A stretch of DNA of 64,000 nucleotides from Paractinoplanes maris (GTDB lineage Bacteria > Actinomycetota > Actinomycetes > Mycobacteriales > Micromonosporaceae), in assembly GCF_023544465.1 (NCBI RefSeq), contig NZ_JALPVL010000019.1, positions 80,352 through 144,351 of the forward strand. The letters are read 5' to 3'. Positions 31,684 through 38,286 of the stretch are shown here, in pieces; the first letter of the stretch is position 1; the number at the start of each line of letters is the position of its first letter. The notes under the pieces were generated by a model. The model did not search any database, was not told the DNA's origin, and saw nothing but the letters and a program-made list of their open reading frames with translations. The position numbers were made by a program, and so were the translations under genes.

Positions 31684-32742
31684 TCAGCGCGCGGATGCCT
31701 CGTGGACGTGGGCGACCAGCCGGGTCAGCATGTCGGGGTCGGTCTCGGGCAGGACGCCGTGGCCCAGGTTGAAGACGTGACCGGGGGCGGCCTTGCCCTG
31801 CTCGAGGACGCGGTCGGCCTCGCGCCGCACCACGTCCCAGCCGGCGAACAGGATCGCCGGGTCGAGGTTGCCCTGCAGCGACCGGCCCGGACCGACGACC
31901 TGGGTGGCCTGGTCGAGCGGCGTGCGCCAGTCGACCCCGACCACATCGGCGCCGGCCTCGCCCATCACCCGCAGCAGATGGCCGGTGCCCACGCCGAAGT
32001 GGATGCGCGGCACGCCCGCGGCGGCCAGCCCCTGCAGGACGCGGGCCGAATGCGGCAGCACGTGCTCGCGGTAGTCGGCCTCGCTGAGCGCGCCGGCCCA
32101 CGAGTCGAACAGCTGGACCGCGCTGACCCCGGCGTCGATCTGGGTGCGCAGGAAGGCCAGCGTGATGTCGGCCAGGCGGGAGAGCAGCGCCGACCAGAGC
32201 GCCGGAGCCCCGTACATCATGGCTTTGGTCTTGAGATAGGTGCGCGACGGGCCGCCCTCGATGAGATAGCTGGCCAGCGTGAACGGCGCGCCGGCGAACC
32301 CGATGAGCGGGGTCGGGCCGAGCTCGCCGACGAGCAGGCGCACCGCCTCGGCCACGAAGCCGACGTCGCCCGCGGTGATCGGCCGCAGCCGATCGAGATC
32401 GGACTCGGCGCGGATCGGCTGGGCGACCACCGGGCCGGTGCCGGCCACGATGTCGAGGTCGATGCCGGCCGCCGCGATCGGCACCACGATGTCGCTGAAC
32501 AGGATCGCCGCGTCGACGTGGTGCCGGCGGACGGGCTGCAGGGTGATCTCGGTGACCAGGTCGGGCCGCCGGCAGGAGTCCAGCATGCCGATGCCTTCGC
32601 GGATCTTGCGGTACTCGGGCAACGACCGGCCCGCCTGCCGCATGAACCAGACCGGGGTGTGCGGCACGTCGAGGCCGCGGCAAGCCCGCACAAACGGCGA
32701 ATCAGTCACAACAGAAGTCACTACGTCATCGTCCCACGACAC
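31684..32742 (-). CDS. hemE: uroporphyrinogen decarboxylase
   Basis: The 352-aa product has the HemE signatures PVWFMRQAGRSLPEYR (Arg35 and Arg39 bind substrate carboxylates), ILFSDIVVP, the GFAGAPFTLASYLIEGG motif and GNLDPAILFA. It removes four acetate carboxyls to give coproporphyrinogen III. The start is GTG 32742; a GTG ten codons further in is also possible. It is first of the hemE-hemY-hemQ operon and divergent from the DUF3000 gene, as in other Actinobacteria. Confidence 0.95.
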   Translation of the reverse strand: MSWDDDVVTSVVTDSPFVRACRGLDVPHTPVWFMRQAGRSLPEYRKIREGIGMLDSCRRPDLVTEITLQPVRRHHVDAAILFSDIVVPIAAAGIDLDIVAGTGPVVAQPIRAESDLDRLRPITAGDVGFVAEAVRLLVGELGPTPLIGFAGAPFTLASYLIEGGPSRTYLKTKAMMYGAPALWSALLSRLADITLAFLRTQIDAGVSAVQLFDSWAGALSEADYREHVLPHSARVLQGLAAAGVPRIHFGVGTGHLLRVMGEAGADVVGVDWRTPLDQATQVVGPGRSLQGNLDPAILFAGWDVVRREADRVLEQGKAAPGHVFNLGHGVLPETDPDMLTRLVAHVHEASAR

Positions 32743-32794
32743 GCTCGGCGCGCCGATCGGCTACGGACACCGCGCGGCGGCATAGTCTTCCCCC

Positions 32795-33361
32795 ATGGCG
32801 TCCCCCTCCGCTGTTCCTCCGGCGTTCGCCCGCGCGGTCGACGCTCTGCGGGCCGCGGCGCCACGACCCGAGATCCTGCTCGAGGAGATCGCCGCCCCGC
32901 AGAAACTCGCGCCCTACGCGTTCGCGATCAGCGCGACCGTGCTGCGCTCGGGCGACGAGGTGGCCGGCGGCCGGCTGATCCTGCTCCACGACCCGGCCGG
33001 GCACGAGGCCTGGCAGGGCAATATCCGCCTGGTCACGCTGGTCACGGCCGAGCTCGAGGACGATCTGGCCGGCGACCCGATGCTGTCGGCGGTGGCCTGG
33101 ACGTGGCTGACCGATGCCCTCGACCAGCACGCCGCGGCCTACACGGCGATCGGCGGCACGATCACCCAGACGACCTCCACCCGGTTCGGCGAGCTGGCCG
33201 GTCCGGCCCCGACCGCCGACCTCGAGGTACGCGCGTCCTGGACGCCGACCGGTGACGACCTCGCCGCCCACCTGCGCGGCTGGTGCGCGATGCTCGCCTC
33301 GACGGCCGGCCTCCCACCCCCCGGCGTGGCCGCCCTGGGCGACCGCCAGCGAGTGGGCTGA
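32795..33361 (+). CDS. DUF3000 family protein
   Basis: The 188-aa protein matches the actinobacterial DUF3000 family: PPAFARAVDALRAA, EIAAPQKLAPYAFAISA, GRLILLHDPAGHEAWQG and the DDLAAHLRGWCAMLASTAGLPPPGV end. It is soluble and of unknown function. The place next to hemE and just ahead of ribonuclease D is conserved from Mycobacterium to Streptomyces; here an HtrA-like gene on the other strand is inserted between it and rnd. Confidence 0.85.
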   Translation: MASPSAVPPAFARAVDALRAAAPRPEILLEEIAAPQKLAPYAFAISATVLRSGDEVAGGRLILLHDPAGHEAWQGNIRLVTLVTAELEDDLAGDPMLSAVAWTWLTDALDQHAAAYTAIGGTITQTTSTRFGELAGPAPTADLEVRASWTPTGDDLAAHLRGWCAMLASTAGLPPPGVAALGDRQRVG

Positions 33362-33363
33362 CC

Positions 33364-33393
33364 GGCGCCGTCCCCGTCGCCGGGGCGGGCGCC
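33364..33393. terminator. hairpin between convergent DUF3000 and protease genes
   Basis: ggcgcc arms at 33364-33369 and 33388-33393 enclose a tcccc...cgggg inner pairing. It fills the 33-base gap between the two stops and can serve both directions. No U-tract. Confidence 0.5.
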
Positions 33394-33394
33394 G

Positions 33395-34717
33395 CTAGCA
33401 GACGTCGAGCGTGTCGCAGGCCGTCTTGATCGGGATGGCCAGGCCGATGCCCTCGGCGTCCTTGGCCTTGGCCGTGGCCACGCCCACCACCTGCTCGTTG
33501 GCGTTGACCACGGGGCCGCCCGAGTTGCCCGGATTGATCGGCGCGTCGAACTGGACCGTCGGGCCGTCCGTGTCGTCCGGCCGGTAGGCGCTGATCACGC
33601 CGGTCGTGACCGAGTCGTCCAGACCGAGCGGGGCCCCCACGACCACGACCTGCTGCCCCGGCTTGACCTGGGTGGTCGACGTGCCCAGCCCGGCGATCTT
33701 CTGGCCGGCCCGCAGCAGGGCCAGGTCCTTGCCCTTGTCGACCTTGACGATCGTCGCGTTGATCCGGGTGCGGCCGCGTTCGAGCGTGACCTTGCGGCCG
33801 CCGCCGGCCCAGATCTCGGCGACCACGTGGTAGTTCGTGATCAGGTTGGCCTGGTTGCCGGACGCCTTCTTGCCGACCGAGAATGCGGTGCCGGTGAAGC
33901 CGCCCGCCCGCACCCGGAAGACGCTGGGCAGCACGCCCGAGGAGACGGCCTCGGGGTCGAAGACCCCGGCCAGCTTCTTCTCGAGCTGGTCGGTGCGGGT
34001 CTGCTCGGCCGAGAGCACCGAGGCCAGGTCCTGGTTGTGGCGGCTCATTCCCTCGATCCGGTACGCCTGCCAGCCGGCCACCAGGAGCAGGAGTGTCACC
34101 ACCCCGATGATCATCGGCTTGAGCCTGGTGCCGCCGGTCGCGGTGCGCTGCGGCGTCGGCTCGGGCCCGGTCTCGACCGCGGGGGTCAGACCGGTGTGCC
34201 ACGCGGGCTGCTCACCGGTGTGCCGCTGCCCCGGGATCGGCGCGGCCGGCTCCCAGTGCTGGTCCCCGGTCCATTCCCGCACGCGTTGCGGCGCGGGCTC
34301 GGCCCGCTGGCCCCGCCCCGGCGACCCAGCCGGTTGACCCGGGCCCGGCGACTCAGCCCGTCGACCTTGACCCGGCGACTCAGCCCACTGACCCCGGTTC
34401 GACAGCTCAGCTCGCTGGTCCCGGCTGGGCGAATCGGCCCATTGACCCTGGCCAGGCGGCTCGGCCCACTGATCCTGGCTCGGCTCGGCCCACTGACCCT
34501 GGCTCGGCTCGGCCCACTGACCCTGGCTGGGCGACTCGACCCATTGATCCTGGCTCGGCGCCTCCGCCCATTGACCTTGGCGCGGCGGGTCGGCCCACGG
34601 GTCCGCCGCCGATTCACCCCAATTGCCCGGCTGAGGCTCGTCAGCGCGGCGCCGTCCGTCGTATCGGCGCTGCTCATCGGAGCCCGCGGGGGTGAACGGT
34701 TCGTAGGTCATGGTCAT
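33395..34717 (-). CDS. membrane-anchored trypsin-like (HtrA/S1C-type) serine protease without PDZ
   Basis: The 440-aa protein has three parts. Residues 1 to about 200 are disordered and cytoplasmic, with at least eight imperfect GQWAEP-type repeats of 10-12 residues. A single membrane helix lies at about 202-217. The extracytoplasmic chymotrypsin-fold protease has His297 (NYHVV), Asp331 (KGKDLALL) and Ser399 (NPGNSGGPV). A coiled-coil linker (RHNQDLASVLSAEQTRTDQLEKK region) joins helix and protease. No PDZ domain follows: the protein ends 41 residues after Ser399. Two Cys at the very end (TACDTLDVC) could form a disulphide. Start ATG 34717 has GGGAGG upstream. Confidence 0.88.
   Translation of the reverse strand: MTMTYEPFTPAGSDEQRRYDGRRRADEPQPGNWGESAADPWADPPRQGQWAEAPSQDQWVESPSQGQWAEPSQGQWAEPSQDQWAEPPGQGQWADSPSRDQRAELSNRGQWAESPGQGRRAESPGPGQPAGSPGRGQRAEPAPQRVREWTGDQHWEPAAPIPGQRHTGEQPAWHTGLTPAVETGPEPTPQRTATGGTRLKPMIIGVVTLLLLVAGWQAYRIEGMSRHNQDLASVLSAEQTRTDQLEKKLAGVFDPEAVSSGVLPSVFRVRAGGFTGTAFSVGKKASGNQANLITNYHVVAEIWAGGGRKVTLERGRTRINATIVKVDKGKDLALLRAGQKIAGLGTSTTQVKPGQQVVVVGAPLGLDDSVTTGVISAYRPDDTDGPTVQFDAPINPGNSGGPVVNANEQVVGVATAKAKDAEGIGLAIPIKTACDTLDVC
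34420..34585 (-). repeat. coding tandem repeat (GQWAEP/DQWAEP) in the protease gene
   Basis: On the minus strand, units of 30-36 bases encode (S/G)(Q)(G/D)QW(A/V)(E/D)(S/P)P-like peptides. The best conserved part has adjacent GQWAEPSQ and GQWAEPSQ copies around 34475-34525. Units remain in frame, so the repeat is under coding constraint. Confidence 0.8.
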
Positions 34718-34859
34718 CCGGCGCGGCCTCCCGGGTCTCGGCTCTGCGGCCAGTAGTACGCAGAGAACGGCCGGTCGGATCAGTAGTTTGTCGATCGAGA
34801 AACGGCGCGCCGGGACCCGGCTGCAAGCAGCCGGGGAGGTGTCCCCGTACGGTATCGGA

Positions 34860-36194
34860 GTGACCGACGAAGCACCCCTGAGCCGTCGGGACACGCCGGA
34901 GCCCGAAAGGGACGGACGACCGCACGCCGACTCGCCCGACCCGACGGCTGGCGGTCCCGATCCCGTACCACTCACCGCGCCCCGCGACGGCACCCCACGC
35001 CCGGTGGAGTCCGCCGAGGAATTAGCCGAGGTCGTCGCCCGCATGGCCGCCGGTTCGGGGCCGGTCGCGATCGACGCCGAGCGCGCCTCCGGCTACCGCT
35101 ACACGCAGCGGGCCTACCTGGTGCAGTTGCGCCGGACCGGCGCCGGGACAGCGCTGATCGACCCGCTCCCGCTGGACGACCTGCGCACCCTGGACGCGGC
35201 CCTGGCCGAGAGCGAATGGGTGCTGCACGCGGCCAGCCAGGACCTGGCGTGCCTGGCCGAGATCGGCTTGAAACCGCGCCGCCTGTTCGACACCGAGCTG
35301 GCCGCACGCCTGGCCGGCTTCGAGCGGGTCGGTCTGGCCGCGCTCACCGAGCAGCTGCTGGGCTACTCCCTCGAGAAGCACCACTCGGCCGCCGACTGGT
35401 CGACCCGCCCGCTGCCCGAGTCGTGGCTGACCTATGCCGCGCTCGACGTCGAGCTGCTCACCGACCTGCGTGACCACCTGGCGGCCGAGCTCGAGCGCCA
35501 GGGCAAGACGGCCTGGGCCGCCGAGGAGTTCGCCGCGCTGGTCGCGAGCGCCGACCGCCCGCCGCGGGTGCGCCCCGATCCCTGGCGGCGGACGTCCGGA
35601 ATACACCGCGTACGGGGTTCGCGAGCGCAGTCCCGCGTCCGCGCCCTGTGGTATGCCCGCGACGGCGTGGCCGCCCGCCGCGACTCCGCCCCGGGCCGGG
35701 TGCTCCCCGACTCGGCGATCGTCGCCGCGGCCGAGGCCGACCCCAAGGACGAGCGCAGCCTGCTGGCCATCGCCGGGTTCGGCGGCCGTTCCGTTCGCCG
35801 GCTGGCCCGCGTCTGGCTGGACGCCCTGGACGAGGCCCGGGCCCTGCCCGACGACGCCCTGCCGGTGAACCAGCCGGTCGAGGGCCCGCCCCCACCACAC
35901 CGCTGGGCCGAGCGCGACCCGGTGGCAGCCGCCCGCCTGACCCGCTGCCGCTCCGTGGTCGTCACCACCGCCGAGGCCAACAACCTGCCCCCGGAAAACC
36001 TGATCAGCCCCGATTTCGTCCGCCGCCTGGCCTGGTCCCCACCCGACGAGGTGACCCCCCAGACAGTCGGCGACACCCTGCGCGGCTTCGGCGCCCGCAA
36101 CTGGCAGATCACCCTGCTGGCCGACCAACTGGCCGACGCGCTGCCCACCCCACCGGCCCCCGGCCTGGCTCCCCCCACCACCAACCCAGCCTGA
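34860..36194 (+). CDS. rnd: ribonuclease D
   Basis: The 444-aa protein has a DEDDy exonuclease domain: VAIDAERASGYRY (Asp72, Glu74), LHAASQDLACL (Asp128) and TYAALDVELLTDL, which supplies the fourth Asp and belongs to the DEDDy Tyr motif. An HRDC domain follows (about residues 290-370, RSLLAIAGFGGRSVRRLARVWLD). It trims 3' ends of structured RNAs. I chose GTG 34860, since upstream sequence lacks family similarity; the start is about 40 residues before the conserved core. In relatives dxs follows on the opposite strand; here several genes lie between. Confidence 0.9.
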   Translation: MTDEAPLSRRDTPEPERDGRPHADSPDPTAGGPDPVPLTAPRDGTPRPVESAEELAEVVARMAAGSGPVAIDAERASGYRYTQRAYLVQLRRTGAGTALIDPLPLDDLRTLDAALAESEWVLHAASQDLACLAEIGLKPRRLFDTELAARLAGFERVGLAALTEQLLGYSLEKHHSAADWSTRPLPESWLTYAALDVELLTDLRDHLAAELERQGKTAWAAEEFAALVASADRPPRVRPDPWRRTSGIHRVRGSRAQSRVRALWYARDGVAARRDSAPGRVLPDSAIVAAAEADPKDERSLLAIAGFGGRSVRRLARVWLDALDEARALPDDALPVNQPVEGPPPPHRWAERDPVAAARLTRCRSVVVTTAEANNLPPENLISPDFVRRLAWSPPDEVTPQTVGDTLRGFGARNWQITLLADQLADALPTPPAPGLAPPTTNPA

Positions 36195-36200
36195 GCCACC

Positions 36201-36227
36201 GCGGGCCGGGGGTTTCCCTCGGCCCGC
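36201..36227 (+). terminator. intrinsic hairpin after rnd
   Basis: gcgggccg and cggcccgc pair over 8 bp, extended inward by ggg/ccc around a ttt loop, 6 bases after the rnd stop. Confidence 0.6.
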
Positions 36228-36245
36228 CCCGCCGGCGTCACCACG

Positions 36246-36410
36246 GTGGTCGCGATCGACGCCGGGCCGGCGGCGAGCGCGTCGACCTGCTCAGCGAGGA
36301 CGCCGTACCCGACTTCTACCGCGCGTTCCCCCACGTCGAGAGGCCCGGTTTCCGCCTCTATCCGTTCCACGAGCCAACGCCGGCCGGCATTGAGCAGGCG
36401 ACCGCTCCGA
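36246..36410. other. unassigned open stretch, possible gene remnant
   Basis: The plus strand reads ERVDLLSEDAVPDFYRAF and then HVERPGFRLYPFHEP; the minus strand also reads like protein (RRWLVERIEAETGPLDVGE). Third positions are G/C-rich in both frames, so the strand cannot be decided. Neither frame has a credible start, and both run into the 52-bp array. It could be a decayed gene; no family is recognised. Confidence 0.3.
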
Positions 36411-36420
36411 ATTGCCCGCA

Positions 36421-36620
36421 GGCGGCACCTCGTCCCGGCCGTCCCACGCGCGGCCAGGACGGAACCCTGCGGGGCGGCACCTCGTCCCGGCCGTCCCACG
36501 CGCGGCCGAGACGGAACCCTGCGGGGCGGCACCTCGTCCCGGCCGTCCCACGCGCGGCCGAGACGGAACCCTGCGGGGCGGCACCTCGTCCCGGCCGTCC
36601 CACGCGCGGCCGGGACGAAG
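36421..36620. repeat. tandem array of 52-bp units
   Basis: Four units start at 36421, 36473, 36525 and 36577, each running ggcggcacctcgtcccggcc, gtcccacgcgcggcc(g/a)(a/g)gac, ggaaccctgcgg. Copies 2 and 3 are essentially identical; copies 1 and 4 differ by one or two bases and copy 4 is truncated. The period is not a multiple of three. It occupies the gap between rnd and the 48-aa gene and is unrelated in sequence to the 49-bp array at 2772. Confidence 0.92.
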
Positions 36621-36626
36621 CGCCGC

Positions 36627-36773
36627 TCAGCCCATCGAGCCGGCCCCCCAGTGGGCTCGTCCGCGACCGTCGTCGTTGCCGCAGCGCTCGCACTGCGAAT
36701 AGCGACTGCCCTCGGCATTGAAGCGCCGCACCCATTTGTGCCACCCGATGCGGCACCTGAACGGCTTGCCCAT
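36627..36773 (-). CDS. 48-residue zinc-ribbon-like small protein
   Basis: The minus strand encodes a 48-aa peptide beginning MGKPFRCRIGWHKWVRR and containing YSQCERCGND. Cys7, His12, Cys28 and Cys31 can form one zinc site (C-X4-H ... C-X2-C). Small proteins with this CRxGxHxW...C.RCG layout recur in actinobacterial genomes as isolated genes, function unknown. Codon bias is strong (G/C third positions in about 80% of codons). There is no clear ribosome site before the ATG at 36773, so translation may be leaderless. It is bounded by the 52-bp array and by dispersed repeat copy C. Confidence 0.72.
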   Translation of the reverse strand: MGKPFRCRIGWHKWVRRFNAEGSRYSQCERCGNDDGRGRAHWGAGSMG

Positions 36774-36869
36774 AGCGTGAAGCTACGCTTACCCAGAGAT
36801 CATCAGTCTCCTCCGAACGGGCGCCACCATATGCACCTCGACCAGCCCAAACGTGGTTTTTCGGGGTTG

Positions 36870-37010
36870 GGCGCGACCACTCACGCACGTCGCCGTGGTG
36901 GGGCGAGCGCTCTGGACGCGCCAGCGGCCAGCTCGCCCCGCCGCGGCCCTCGACGGGAGTGACGGTCCGCACCCCCACCCCGCTACGACCAGATCTTGAT
37001 CTTGATCTGC
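36870..37010 (-). repeat. dispersed hairpin repeat, copy C
   Basis: About 140 bases matching copy B along its length (gcgcgaccactcacgcacgt, gagcgctctgg.cgcgccagc, gccgcggccctcg.cg, gtgacggtccgcaccc). Central hairpin 36900-36939: ggggcgagc/gctcgcccc outside, imperfect gg-cgc/gcg-cc inside. The gap 36774-37089 (316 bases) otherwise holds only the promoter region of fadA. Confidence 0.87.
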
Positions 37011-37027
37011 TTGTGAAGTTTCACCAA
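37011..37027. promoter_or_regulatory. candidate operator upstream of fadA
   Basis: ttgtgaa-gt-ttcaccaa is an imperfect inverted repeat (gtgaa/ttcac core) 63 bases before the fadA start, next to repeat copy C. A TetR-type fatty-acid regulator site is possible; weak evidence. Confidence 0.3.
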
Positions 37028-37089
37028 CCCGGTGGCACCCCTTAGTTACCGACGAGTAGCATTCACCCACCACCGCGCTAGGAGGTCCC

Positions 37090-38286
37090 GTGCCCCGTGA
37101 AGTACGTGAGGTCGTCTTTGTTGACGGCGTCCGCACCCCGTTCGGCAAGGCGGGCGGCATGTATGCCGAGACCCGCGCCGACGACCTGGTCATCCGCTGC
37201 ATCCGCGAGCTGATGCGCCGCAACCCCCAGCTCCCGCCGGACCGGGTCGACGAGGTCGCGATCGCGGCCACCACCCAGATCGGCGACCAGGGCCTGACCA
37301 TCGGGCGCACCGCCGCCCTGCTGTCCGGCCTGCCGAAGACCGTCCCCGGTTACGCGATCGACCGCATGTGCGCGGGCGCCATGACCGCGGTGACGAACGT
37401 GGCCGGCGGCATCGCGATGGGCGCCTACGACGTGGCGATCGCCGGCGGCGTCGAGCACATGGGCCGGCACCCGATGGGTGAGGGCGTCGACCCCAACCCG
37501 CGCATCATCGCCGAGAAGCTCGTCGACCCGTCGGCGCTGGTCATGGGTTCGACGGCGGAGAACCTGCACGACCGCCTGCCGCAGATCACCAAGGAGCGGG
37601 CCGACCGCTACGGGCTCAACTCGCAGCTCAAGACGGCCAAGGCCTACGCCGACGGCAAGCTTCAGCCCGACCTGGTGCCGGTGGCGCTGCGCAGCGCCGA
37701 GCAGGGCTGGGGCCTCGCGACGGCCGATGAGGCGCCGCGCGAGACCTCGATGGAGAAGCTGGCCACCCTCAAGACCCCGTTCCGCCCGCACGGCCGGGTC
37801 ACCGCGGGCAACGCCGCCGGTCTCAACGACGGCGCCACCGCCGCGCTGCTGGCCAGTGAGGACACCGCCCGCGAGCTGGGTCTGCCGGTCGCGATGCGGA
37901 TGGTCTCGTACGGTTTTGTCGGCGTCGAGCCCGAGATCATGGGCTACGGCCCGATCCCGTCGACCGAGAAGGCCCTCAAGAAGGCCGGCCTGACCATCGG
38001 CGACATCGGCCTGTTCGAGCTGAACGAGGCGTTCGCGATCCAGGTGCTGGCGTTCCTCGACCACTACGGCATCGCCGACGACGACCCGCGGGTCAACCCG
38101 TGGGGCGGCGCGATCGCGATCGGTCACCCGCTCGCCTCGTCCGGCGTCCGCCTGATGACGCAGCTGGCCCGGCACTTCGCCGAGCACCCCGAGGTGCGCT
38201 ACGGCCTCACCGCCATGTGCATCGGCATCGGCATGGGCGGCACCGTGATCTGGGAGAACCCGAACTGGGACGGAGAGGCGAAGTGA
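37090..38286 (+). CDS. fadA: acetyl-CoA acyltransferase (thiolase)
   Basis: The 398-aa protein is a beta-oxidation thiolase: nucleophile Cys94 in DRMCAGAM, NAAGLNDGATA, the NEAFA motif, His346 in AIGHPLASSG and the acid/base Cys377 in AMCIGIGMGG. It cleaves 3-ketoacyl-CoA to acetyl-CoA and a shortened acyl-CoA. GTG 37090 is preceded by AGGAGG. The stop overlaps the GTG of fadB (GTGA), giving an FadA-FadB pair that forms the degradative complex. Confidence 0.95.
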   Translation: MPREVREVVFVDGVRTPFGKAGGMYAETRADDLVIRCIRELMRRNPQLPPDRVDEVAIAATTQIGDQGLTIGRTAALLSGLPKTVPGYAIDRMCAGAMTAVTNVAGGIAMGAYDVAIAGGVEHMGRHPMGEGVDPNPRIIAEKLVDPSALVMGSTAENLHDRLPQITKERADRYGLNSQLKTAKAYADGKLQPDLVPVALRSAEQGWGLATADEAPRETSMEKLATLKTPFRPHGRVTAGNAAGLNDGATAALLASEDTARELGLPVAMRMVSYGFVGVEPEIMGYGPIPSTEKALKKAGLTIGDIGLFELNEAFAIQVLAFLDHYGIADDDPRVNPWGGAIAIGHPLASSGVRLMTQLARHFAEHPEVRYGLTAMCIGIGMGGTVIWENPNWDGEAK

